Positions 34,560-45,164 of a stretch of 64,000 nucleotides of DNA are shown one piece after another (position 1 is the stretch's first letter; each line of letters starts with the position of its first letter). Source of the DNA: Siphonodentalium dalli (lineage: Eukaryota > Mollusca > Scaphopoda > Gadilida > Siphonodentaliidae); contig CP136066.1 of NCBI GenBank assembly GCA_032622095.1, positions 143,807,559-143,871,558 of the forward strand, written 5' to 3'. A program made the translations under genes and the position numbers. A model generated the notes under the pieces. The model ran no database searches. It saw only the letters and a list, made by a program, of their open reading frames with translations, and was not told the origin of the DNA.

Positions 34560-35290
34560 ACCTATCAACATACTGGGGACTCCCCGGATCAATTTACCCA
34601 TGTATACCAATTTCCAGTGACCAACCATTTGTGGTACATGATTAATTATTTAATTAACAATGTTTATTAGTGCCTATTTAAGTCGTCTGAGGTCAATGCC
34701 ACCTATTCCATGACCCCTGTAAGATTTCCGCGACCATATATCAACCACTTTGGGTAGGCCTGCTGGTACGGTATATAATTAAATAGATTTAAATTAATTA
34801 TTAGTGCTTTTTTAAGACATTTGAAGTCATCAGCACGTACCCCATGACACTTCCCGGGTCAATTGACCTCTGTGTACAAATATTCAGCCCCGAGGGTCCA
34901 GCCGTTTGGTCGTCCACACAGCTGGAGAGACAATTTAAAACAAACATTATTGAGTTTTATTAGTATGGTATGTAGGATGATTGATCAACAATCAATCTTT
35001 GGCTTATCATGGTCTATTTTCATGACCACATAAATTGGTTTATTGTTCGCTTGTTGAAGCTATATCTATTGCATTTATTTCTTCATATCTCATTGTTAGC
35101 CATTTACAATATATGACTTTATATGTATACTAGCTGGAATACCCCGGGTTGCTCGGGTAAATAATGAATAAATTATTAGTGCCCCTGCAAGTCATTTAAA
35201 TTAATTATTAGTCACCTGAGGTAAACATCACTTATTGCATGCCACTATCCAGATAAAGTTACCTCTAGTCTATTTTTTAAGTTGATAATA
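34560..35290. repeat. Dispersed 'cgggttgctcgggt' repeat, copy 2
   Basis: Order of words: 'cataccaatttccag'-like, 'gtctgaggtcaatgccacc', 'ctgagggtccagccgtttgg'-like, 'ttgttagccatttacaatat', then 'ccgggttgctcgggtaaata'. The same order occurs in copy 3 about 1.4 kb to the right. Confidence 0.65.
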
Positions 35291-35659
35291 AACGCTATTT
35301 ATTACTAATTATTATTGCCTCTTTAAATCATCTGAGGTCTATGGCACCTATCCCTTGACACTCCCCATGTCAAATTACCTATGTGTGCCAATTTTCCCAC
35401 ATATTTCATTTATCATCTATCATGTTAAAGGTCTACTTAATTTTTCAATGACGAGATCACATTATACATGCAACATATTCCATATTATATACCATTTGAA
35501 AGAGGAACCAAAAAATAAATAATTATATACCACTTGAAAGAGGAACCAACAACATATATATTCCACAAGAATATGGAACAGCTGTGGTCAAGGAGTGTCC
35601 ACCAAGTGATAGAGATTCTCAGATTCAGCTAAAGACTCCCCCCTTATAATCTCAGAATA

Positions 35660-35812
35660 CAATAATGCCCTAAGAAATCGACATGTTAACCACAGCAGAA
35701 TTATGGGTAACTTTTCAGGATTTAGTCGGAAATATGGCTTGTTGCCATTCATCGGAAAGCTCTCCCCATAATTCTGCTGTGGTTAAGAGGTCGATTACTT
35801 AGGGCATTACTG
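35660..35812. mobile_element. Family C MITE, asymmetric
   Basis: TA-flanked, with a full left arm. The right arm has lost its middle, joining 'gaaagctctc' directly to 'cccataattctgctg'. Confidence 0.8.
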
Positions 35813-36059
35813 TACATCATAATTCACAACCAAGAGTTAGAGATATTCCCCTTCCATTGAGAATAATATAAACGGGCAGTACAGACCAGATTGAAATTAA
35901 GCACATAACACACGTCAGTACCTTGACAAAAACACAATGTTCATTGTTTATTTGACCGGATAAGTTTATACATGTAATATGTTTTGGAGCTTCCTCTTTC
36001 AAATGGTCTATAATATGGAATAAGTTGTAAATAATGTGGACCTTTAATATTAATTAGTC

Positions 36060-36740
36060 CCCGGGTCAATTTACCCATGCATACCAATTTCCAGCCATTT
36101 TGGTATATGATTAGTTATTTAATTATAATTGTTTACTAGTGCCTCTTTAAGACGTCTAAGGTCAGCGACATCTACTCCATGACACTTCTTGTGTCAATTT
36201 ACCCTTGTGATTAATTTTGCAACGACCAGATTTCACATTATTTTGTGTATATAGTTAAATTAATTATTTGTGTCCTTTTGACACCTGTGTACAAATATTC
36301 AGCTCTGAGGGTCCAGCCGTTTGGTTGCCCAAGCTGGACAGACAAAACAAACGAAAAAAATAAAAATTGAGTTTTATTAGTATCTAGGATTATCAATCAA
36401 TCTTTGGCTTGTCATCATCAATTTTCATGACCACATAAATTTTATTATTGTGCGCTTTTGAAGCTATATCTATTGCTTTTATTTCTTTAGATCTCATTGT
36501 TAGCCATTTACAATATATGACTTTATATGTATATTGGGGTACCGCCATTGCTCGGGTAAAGAATGAATAAATTATTAGTACCCCTTCAAGTCATTTAAAT
36601 TAATTATTAGTTACCTGAGGTAAACATCACCTATTGCATAACACTCTAAATAGGTCTATGGCACTTATCTCATGACACTACCCCTGTGTGCCAATTTCCC
36701 CACATATATTCTGAGCTGATAATAAATTATCTTCATTGAT
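36060..36740. repeat. Dispersed 'cgccattgctcgggt' repeat, copy 3
   Basis: Diverged partner of copy 2 with the same internal order, including 'ttgttagccatttacaatat' and 'ttattagttacctgaggtaa'. It is separated from copy 2 by unique sequence and a family C MITE. Confidence 0.65.
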
Positions 36741-37205
36741 AATCTATGTTAACATAATTTATTAGTCCCACTTTAAGTCATATGAGGTCAATGACGCCCA
36801 TCCCATGATATTCCCCATGTCAGGTGACCATTGTGTTAAAAAAATTCCTACATATAATTTTTTATAATTCTAGAACACCTGTGGTCAATGTCTAAGCTGA
36901 TAAGGAACGCTCTCTATTGCTCAAATGTTAGCCCCATGTTTTACGTTAGCGAATCACAGCTGCACCAGATTCTACCTTTTTATCTCTCTTTAAAATCTAG
37001 TGCCTGGCTAGACTCTATACCCCAAGATTTCAACCCCAGACAATCCCGGCGGCCAGTTCCTTACAGTCTGTCTTGGAGAGAAGTTGACTAATAAGATTAT
37101 ATAAACAAATGGATTGTTGATCCCTCAGGGGACTTTTAAACTTTATACACTTATGTGAGATATGATGAAGATGTGAGATATAGCTGCTGTTATTATGTTC
37201 CATTC

Positions 37206-37208
<3 letters not shown>

Positions 37209-37250
<42 letters not shown>
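37209..37250. repeat. (AT)n microsatellite
   Basis: About 20 uninterrupted AT units. Confidence 0.95.
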
Positions 37251-37251
<1 letters not shown>

Positions 37252-37440
37252 GATATATAAAGGATTAAGATGTGAAGTTGTGTGTTCTAGTGTTTGTTTG
37301 TTCTATGTGCCTTGTAAGGCCTAGACTTTATTTCCCGGGACTGAACATGGGGCAAGTGCTCTCCCCTATCTACGAAGACCGGGTTATCAATACAATAAAA
37401 CAGACATCGATTGTGTGGTATGTCCTTCATGTAACAATAC

Positions 37441-37488
37441 ACTAACCCCATAACTCTAACCCTAACCCTATAGCCATAACCCTAATTC
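37441..37488. repeat. Short telomere-like stretch
   Basis: Four or five imperfect CCCTAA-type units (taaccctaaccctata...). They match the metazoan TTAGGG repeat on the other strand. Confidence 0.55.
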
Positions 37489-37798
37489 GAGAGCTTAGTC
37501 TAAGAATGCATGAAGACACATCAGGGGACCCGATACCCAAATAACTACACCAGGGGACCTGTGTCCCAAATAACTGCACATTGTCTGGAAGACCAATGTA
37601 AATAAATTGCTAGCTTTACATTCAACTTATTCTGAAAATTGGGGCGGGAGGCCAAATTTTATTCTTTATAACATAAATGGTCATGGACAGTTCTAGTTAT
37701 TGAAGCAGTATGCTATCTTATATAATACATGGTGACTTAGATTGTCCAATTTGATCAAAATAGACTGATTAATGAGTCATAAAAACATAATTTGACGG

Positions 37799-38669
37799 TT
37801 AACACGTTCACTGCCGAAAACCAATGGGAAATTCCATCCCGTATGCCAACATGGGATTTGATGTTTTGCCGATAGTAGATGATATTTTATGTATGTATGA
37901 GTATTGGTTCGACCAATATCGGGTCATATGATGCTGAAACATGTTATAAGGCTACTACGAGATAACTCGTAGTCTGCAACTGGGACGGAAATTATTAGTG
38001 TTTCATCTTTGGTGCCAGCTACGAGTTATCTCGTAGGTAAATGCAATTACGTTGTCAGTGTCTTAGATGACGAAGAGTGCTATACATGTACAAGAATATC
38101 GTATGTAAGACTTGGTAAATGAATTTATATATGATAATTGGTACAGACTACGTTGAATAAGACGTCAAAAACATAATATGTATTTACCTACAAGATAACT
38201 CGTAGCTGGCACCAGCGATGACCACTGGTGAGTTTCACCCAGGTGCCGACTACGAGTTATCTCGTAGGAGCTTTATAACACGTTTCATCTTTCATTTGAC
38301 CCGGATTTGATCAACAAAAATTGTATAAAGCACGATAATTCCTTTATATATACACAATCATCACAATGTGTCTGGAAATGGTCTAGTTGCACATGTATAT
38401 CATGGTTCAGGGACGTACAGAAGAGGTCCTGGTGAATTTGAGTATCCTACCAAGATTTCTAACTAGACCCCACCCCTTGTTCGGGCTGTGGGAATCGTAT
38501 CTCAAGCCATCGTAATTATACATATAAAATCGATCAATGGGATCGTTGGGCATGTATTGGCGCATACACCAACATTGCTTGCGGTTTGTGTTATTATTTA
38601 TGTGGTATGAACATTATTACAAGTTAACTCGTAGTAGCAGTCCCCATGGAACCGTTTACTACGTGTTAA
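37799..38669. mobile_element. TTAA-flanked 871-bp element with 'cgagttatctcg' palindromes
   Basis: TTAACACGT at the left (37799) is mirrored by ACGTGTTAA at the right (38661-38669). Inside, the palindrome CTACGAGATAACTCGTAG or its near-identical form occurs at about 37955, 38020, 38192 and 38252. The inner two and outer two sit in inverted larger arms (gtgccagctacgag / ctcgtagctggcac). The right TTAA is shared with the next element. Confidence 0.7.
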
Positions 38670-38910
38670 CCCTTCCATTACTGGAGCTTCCTGAAATTTT
38701 GAGAAAACCCTGTGATAATGCATTCTCTTATATATACGAGTCTCACACATAAGAGAATGCATTGGCCTACAATATTTACCATGACCTTGTAAGCCAGTGC
38801 ATTCTCTTATATATGCGAGGCTACCTATGGGAGAGTGGCACATCTAAGTGAATGCACTGGTACAGGATCTTCAATGCTGCAACAGCACAGCTCCCGTCAT
38901 GAAAGAATAA
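38666..38910. mobile_element. Family A MITE sharing TTAA with its neighbour
   Basis: Starts at the TTAA that ends the 871-bp element. Its first hairpin lost its inner core ('gagtctcacac'); the second is intact. The right TTAA is decayed (ataa). Confidence 0.78.
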
Positions 38911-39213
38911 AAGAATGAGAGAAAAAAGAGGGGTTGATATTAATGTAGAAATGATTTTATATTGGCCAAAAGAAAGTCAATTTCTGTGAAAATAATTTTA
39001 TTCAATATTCAATTCATGACAAATATTCACAACTAACAGTTTTACACATGTACATAAAATTAAAATGAGCAACAAAATATGAGATGATTAATTTCATGGA
39101 TTAATTGTTACATTCATATGGTTAGCATGTTAATATAGTTACTTTTGTGAACTATAAACTTCCAAAATTATACTGTGTGTCTGATTTGATACCTTAAAAC
39201 CACCAAATGTATA

Positions 39214-39423
39214 CAGTAATCCCCTAAATAATCAACTCCTTAACCACAGCAGAATTATGGGTATTTTTCAGGATTTAGTAGAAATATGGCTTGTTGCCAT
39301 TCATCGGAAAGCTCTCATTGAAAGCTTTCCGATGAATGGAAACAAGCCATATTTCCGACTAAATCCTTAAAAATCCCCATAATTCTGCTGTGGTTAAGGA
39401 GTCGATTATTTAGGGCATTACTG
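39214..39423. mobile_element. Family C MITE, complete
   Basis: TA-flanked foldback with both arms of about 95 bp nearly complementary. A reference copy for the family. Confidence 0.88.
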
Positions 39424-39462
39424 TACATTTCCTATAGTAGAAAATAATTAGATCAGACACTT

Positions 39463-39680
39463 GAGCCCATGATTGGAGCTTCCTGAAATGTTACGAAAAC
39501 CCTGTGCCAATGCATTCTCTTATATATGCGAGTCTCCCACAGGGACCCTTGCATATATAAGAGAATGCATTGGCCTAACAATATTTACCTTGTCATTGTT
39601 AGCCAGAGCATTTTCTTATATATGCGAGGGTCCCTATGGGAGACTCGTATATATAAGAGAATGCACTGTGGCAGGATTGA
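39463..39680. mobile_element. Family A MITE, ends eroded
   Basis: Both hairpins are well preserved ('gagtctcccacagggaccct', 'gagggtccctatgggagact'). The second core again shows paired changes. The left TTAA is lost and the right terminus is missing after 'gcactgtggcagga'. Confidence 0.72.
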
Positions 39681-40069
39681 TTATTAGCTCTATCTATGAA
39701 TCTGTACCACCCAGCATATGTTTATTAGATACTGGTGTACCAGAAATAATTAAAACTTTTAGTTACCCATCAAAAGTAACCATTTGTTTGTGAAGGCCAG
39801 AACCTTATGCCTGTATTATTACAAATTACTGCTGTCACTGAGTGATTTAAAGCCCAGTTTTCCTTGCTTTATGACCCCCTCAGTCAACAATGGTAGGAAT
39901 TTACTGTTCATTTTCATAGAAACCTGTGTACAATGTGTTTTTAATAGAGAAATTGATGAGTGAGTGATGGGTGGCCAGGCTGGACTTCAGGATGCAGACA
40001 TCCTTCCCTTATGTTAAGTGTAGTTAAATAGTCTGGGTGGTAGAAGAGCTGAAAGGAAAATAATCAGCA

Positions 40070-40135
40070 TCACTATAAACTTCACCCTCTGGGGACCTCA
40101 TTCTGCAAATATCAGACACACTATTTGCAGGCTTG
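40070..40135. repeat. Family D fragment
   Basis: Contains 'tctggggacctcattctgca' followed by the D edge 'cagacacactatttgcaggc'. Confidence 0.65.
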
Positions 40136-40181
40136 CTGAAGGGCCGGTCATTGCCAGCATATTTATGTATGTTGGGTACCC

Positions 40182-40395
40182 AGACCCTTTCAGTGCCAAG
40201 TCCGATTTTTGTATCAACCCATATTTCCTTGATCATTTTTCAGATTTATTGATTATAATAATGTGATACATTGATGGAAAGGGCTTTAAGAGCTCTTTCC
40301 ATCAATGTATCACATTATTGTAATCAATAAATTTAAAAAATGATCAAGGGAATATGGGTTGATACAAAAATCGGACTTGGCACTGAAAGGGTTAA
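40182..40395. mobile_element. Family B palindromic MITE
   Basis: Two arms of about 95 bp meet at 'ctttaagagctctttcc'. The right TTAA is intact (40392-40395); the left is decayed. 'ggtacccag' occurs on both sides just outside. Confidence 0.8.
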
Positions 40396-40995
40396 GAACA
40401 GGTACCCAGTTTGAATTTTGTGATGTTTTGAGCACACACTTGTTACTGAAATCTCGCATCCGATTGCATTTGGCACATGCTAGTCCTATTTAATATGGCT
40501 AATTCTGTCAAATATTTTATTTTTCTCAGCGACATAAGAATTATGGTAACATATCAGCACCACACGCAGAAAAATATCTTAAGTTGAATCTATATAATTT
40601 CAGATAAAATAAGATCATATACTTTGGATGGCTTTTCTTCTTCTATCCGTGTTGTTTTATATGCTAGAATCTAAATTAGAAGCAAAACAGGTTTTGCAAA
40701 AATGGTCTGGAACCCTGAATACATATTTGAATGCCATGAACTGCATGCGATTTGCAAATTATGTTATCCTTTGAAGCTGAAATTCCTTCAGTACAGCTAG
40801 CAGTTACGACAACATAAATACTATCCACAAAAAATGATATCAAATAGACATATAATAAACAGAATATGAAAATCAAGTTCCTCTGATACATTATTAAATA
40901 AGATTGCCTAGAAATTTCCTTTTGCCTTACTGATTCTAAAACTGAAATACAATTTTGAGTTGACAAAATTTGAAGTAAACCTGGGAAATTACATG

Positions 40996-41445
40996 TACTG
41001 TATACACCCGTCAGTAGGCCCATCCCTGAGGATAAGCCCAGTCTATTTGTTTTTGCTACCAAAATAATTATGGGTTGGTCCTCCAAGATAAGCCCAACCC
41101 AATTTTAGAGAATTTAGAGGGGGAGTATAAATTTATGTCAGCATTACTCCAGCTAATTGACATTGCAAACTCATTAATACCACTATTGTGTTTCACAAAA
41201 TGCTTTATTATAATATATAAGATGATCTTTGTGTCTTATTTTAAATATTGATCTTACATAATAAAACACAAAATAAATTATTTTCATATTATACACACAC
41301 CATGATTCATATTAAACATGACGTCAGATGAATTCAAACTCAGATTTTGCATGTGGGGGTCCTCGAAGTTAAGTCCAGCCCAAAGTTTTGGTGTAAAAAA
41401 AAATTCACCCTCCCCTCCCGGGCTTACTGATAGGTGTATACAGTA
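40996..41445. mobile_element. TIR element of 450 bp
   Basis: Left end 'tactgtatacacccgtcag', right end 'ctgataggtgtatacagta', inverted with few mismatches. The next bases (taggccc/gggctta) and internal 'agataagcccaaccca'/'agttaagtccagccca' extend the similarity, partly as direct repeats. No coding capacity. Confidence 0.75.
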
Positions 41446-41483
41446 TTGAAATCAATTGCCTTGGTCAATTGGGAAATTAGACA

Positions 41484-41728
41484 TTAACTATTTCTATACT
41501 GAATGGATTCTCCCATTTAATTATCAAGATATACATAGAAATGGTCTATTATTCATTTAGAGGGATGTTCAGGTAATAAAAGCAAATGACAGAGAGAAAA
41601 AACAGATGTTATAATAGCAAAATTATTCAAATTATTTGGCTGGAAATGTTGAGATATAATAATAAACGATCGATGAACATTTCCTTCGGAAATACTCAAA
41701 AAAGAGTATTCAGTATAGAAAGAGTTAA
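41484..41728. mobile_element. Family F MITE
   Basis: TTAA at 41484-41487 and 41725-41728. Ends 'ctatttctatactgaatgg' and 'ttcagtatagaaagag'. The right TTAA is shared with the next F element. Confidence 0.8.
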
Positions 41729-41935
41729 CCCTTTCTTACTCATAGACAAGTAGTGCCCTCAGGAAATGTGAAATGTTCAGATAATAATTTAAACAATCAG
41801 GCATCGGAATGAATAGGAATCCTTCTGCGGTTGTACTATCTGTTGTTTGCTTATGTTTTCTGAACATCCTTCCAGGTATGAACAGATCATTCCAATGAAT
41901 AGTTGGGAGAATCCATTCAGAAAACAAAGGGTTAA
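41725..41935. mobile_element. Family F MITE, abutting copy
   Basis: TTAA at 41725-41728 and 41932-41935. It contains the uninterrupted site 'gacaagtagtgccctcagg', the pre-insertion version of the nested site at 51.2 kb. Confidence 0.8.
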
Positions 41936-41992
41936 TTTGGGAAAATATTAAAAGGGTATTCTCGGCATTGAAAAAGGAGACTTGGTTAATGT

Positions 41993-42400
41993 CAAGCTTT
42001 CAAATAGTGTGTCTTTCATTTGCAGAATGAGGTACCTAGAGGGTGAATTTAGTGACACTATTCTGCCCAGCAGGCTAGCATCGCCAAATTCACCCTCTAA
42101 ATTTTGTTTAGGCCTCATCTTCTGGGAAGTATCTATAGTCTCAAATTAACATTGTTCTGGTTACTTTTTCCCCTTCTGGGAAGTTTCTATATCCCCTAAT
42201 TAGCAGAAGATAAAATGCATAATTGAGGTGACATAAATGGGTTAACATCACCAACTTCAACTTGGGAAATTGAATTTGATCCTAGGTCTCCAATAACAGT
42301 TGAGGCCTAAGCAGAATGGGGTTCCCAGTGGGGGAATTTGGTGATGCTATCCCACCTTGCAGGATAGAGTCACTAAAAATGACAGACACACTATTTGCAG
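41993..42400. mobile_element. Family D element near the MAN2A 3' end
   Basis: The left edge (caaatagtgtgtctttcatt) pairs with the right edge (aatgacagacacactatttg). D cores at 42025-42110 and 42306-42375. It ends about 40 bp beyond the MAN2A stop, so it lies in that gene's 3' UTR or just past it. Confidence 0.68.
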
Positions 42401-42439
42401 GCTTGGTTACTGTTGGTATCAGAGAAACACTCATATTAA

Positions 42440-44907
42440 TCAGATATTGAGATGTAACAAATAAGACTTAATTTCCATACTATCCAAATAGATTCTACTT
42501 GTTGATGATAATGTGGCTTTGTCATATAAATGACTAAGAGTTGTTTCCCTTAGATCACGGATTTTCAGTTCATTGAATATATCCACCATAGAAATGGCTC
42601 GTTGTACAGTGTCACACTGCAGTCCACTGCGTAGGAACCCACACGTGTAACCACGGCGATGAACAATAAAACTTGTGCCATTGTACACAATGTTAGAGGT
42701 GATTAGATTCCTCAGACTAACAATAGTCAAGTCACATGGGAATGGTTTTGAAATGAGCTGAAATGTCTTCAAAAAAGGCTTTTCTCTCTCCGTTGGAAAG
42801 AAAACTATTGGATGCTGTAAAATTGAATCACTAAGCATCATAGCTTGAAGTGAGGGATACGAGAATTTCGAATTTTCTTCAAAATTAGAATTTTTGTCTT
42901 CAAATAAAATCACAAATTTGCTGATCACAGGTCTGTTGTCGAGGATGCCCTCTCCAAGACCTCGACCATCATCGTACATAAGCTGGCGGTCTAACATAAA
43001 CTCCAAAGCTCCCACGCTCAGAGCGCTCACTCCATGCGGCTGTTCACTTAGAATTGTAAACCTTTTACGATCGTCCTCAATATGAGCCATAGTCGTCATG
43101 GGGTAATAATTTCCCTGAGACGACATATGACTCATAGTTCTCCGCTGAATCAGCTGAAATCCATTTGAATCGGTGAAGAATGATAAATCCTTGTTAGCGA
43201 CATCTGTTTGGAATCGCATGATTATTTCCCTGTCCATCATGTCGTGCATGTCCACCATGTTTTCTATATGTAAAACGTTACTGTGCGACTGAAGATGATG
43301 ATAGATTCTAATCTTATGATGAATGTTAATGTGAATCATGTGGATCTCCGAAACGATTGGCCCTTCAATAACTCTAACAACTGGAATGTTAATTATCATT
43401 GGCTTGGCTTCGCCTGTTGGAAAGAATATGTATGCACCACTTCCACGCGATTTGTAGGCTAAGAACTCAATCTGCGTCATTGTCTTATTTCCTGAAGCTT
43501 TATCAATCACTTCTGTCAGCGTCCCTTTCAGAGCGTCAAATGTAGCTCTAATGTTATCATTTTCTAGAACAATTGGCTCTTTTTTCGATTGCAAGCTTTT
43601 TGGTCGTAAAATGTTGAACTTTGTAGTGGGTGGAGCAATGATTTCTTTAGTGTTGTGCATAGCAACGGAAGCTAAGTACGTACTTTTAGTCTCTAATTTG
43701 CTGACTTCAACAATATCGTAAGAAACGAACCCAAGTGGAAGTAATTCAGTGGGAAAAATCAGTTCAAACACTTCCCCGCTGATAGCCTTTTCCTGCTCCC
43801 ACACAGGGCTAATCTGACATGGGATAACATCACCTCGAGAATTCTTGACAAGGATGCTGTCTGTGTTCGTCCTCACATGAAGCATATACTGTCGATGATG
43901 GGGGCGAGGATTGAACAAGTGAACAGTCATAGGATCATTGTCTATATATAGAAACTTGTCACTATGTGAAATATTCAAGAAAACTTCTCGCTGTTCTACT
44001 CCCTTTGTGAGAAGAACCTGTGCAGCGCTTCGTAGCACAATTTCTGTGTTGTTCATTGCTTGATATAATTTCATTTCGTAGTCCTCCATGACGTACGTTT
44101 TTGATGTACCAGTTATTGCATCATGATGAAGAAATAAAGCTAGATTTCTACGTGCTTCCTGCAGCATTTGAAGCGCGTAATGATTGAAGACGTAATCTTT
44201 ATTCCAGTGTTTAGCATAAGCAGATGCCAACGTGTTGAGAATGTCTGCTGCTCGAATTCGTGATTCTACCTCACGGTAAAGTCTTTTATAGAATGGCCTT
44301 GTGCTGAAATAACCACTCCAATAATCACTGTCCTTATCCGAGTAAGGGAAGAAGTCGCCACTCAGACTCGGAAACTTATTTTTCTGATTATCAGCAGACA
44401 TTTTGTTCTCACTTTTCCGTAAAAGTTTAAAGAATTCTTTCAGAGTTCCAAACTTAACATGAACATTCCACTCTTTGTGATTATTCATATAAGTAATGAG
44501 GGCTTCGTAATTTTTGTACTGTTGGTCCCACTCGAGTGCCTTGTCATATCGGAAGTCATCTCCGAGTGGTATCAACAATACATCATATTTATACAGGAAA
44601 GCTTTACGAATATACTGCTCATACAGGAGCTTTGCTTGGAAAGCGATGTTTTCTGGTGTAATAAAAGTAGCCAAAAGTCTGTCTATATCTTCTGGAATAT
44701 AACGAAAGTCAAACTGTGTGCATGTGAATCTGTTAGGTCCGCATGTGTGCCTAATCCCATATAGCATGTATGGATTCACATGACACAGAATGTCGTCCCT
44801 GCCCTTAGTGTCCCAGAATTGACGCCAATTGTACTCGAGAGACCGTCGTGTAGCGAGAGTTGTTTTGATTGCTTGATGTATTCGCTGCACCACCATGTTA
44901 TCCATGC
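42440..44907 (-). CDS. MAN2A: Alpha-mannosidase II, exon 2 (catalytic remainder to stop)
   Basis: One uninterrupted 2468-bp exon encodes residues 268-1088 of the protein begun at 50827. The acceptor is 'attttcag' ending at 44908. The first two bases complete the Gly codon split by the intron, giving WKLAG-MDNM, as expected in this family. Visible: WRQFWD, CHVNPY, PLGDDFRY (379-387; candidate acid/base Asp383/384), SGYFSTRPFYKR, HHDAITGTSK (527-536; zinc-ligand His528), and in the C-terminal half MTTMAHIEDDRKR, DRQLMYDDGRGLGEG and the terminal MEIKSYLLHL. All are GH38 Golgi mannosidase II signatures. Vertebrate MAN2A1 is about 1144 aa and split into some 20 exons, so having this much in one exon is notable. 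A chimeric MITE starts 20 bp upstream of the acceptor. Confidence 0.95.
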
Positions 44908-44927
44908 CTGAAAATAAAAAGTATTAG

Positions 44928-45164
44928 TTAACCCTTTGAGTGCCAGGTCGATTTTTGTATCAACCCATATACCCTGTGCCAATGCATTCTCTTATATATG
45001 CGAGTTGACCATAGGTCGCCTCGTATATATAAGAGAATGCATTGGCTTAACTTTTTTTTTTTTTTTTTTTTTACAATTTTAATAATTTATTCTTATATTC
45101 TTTAACAGACTAATTTTGTAGGTTTAGGGACGATGAGATCGGCCCCTGGCACTTAAAGGGTTAA
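44928..45164. mobile_element. A/B chimeric TTAA MITE at the MAN2A acceptor
   Basis: TTAA at both ends (44928-44931, 45161-45164). The left 40 bp is a family B end (aaccctttgagtgccagg...atcaacccat), then a family A hairpin with a 'gaccataggtcg' core, a T-run of about 24, and a right end 'ggcacttaaaggg'. On the minus strand its TTAA runs straight into 'ctaatac', a good branch-point match for the MAN2A acceptor. Confidence 0.82.

Noticed and set aside
37441-37488. True internal telomere or chromosome fusion point
   Set aside because: Only four or five imperfect CCCTAA units; too short and degenerate to support a fusion.
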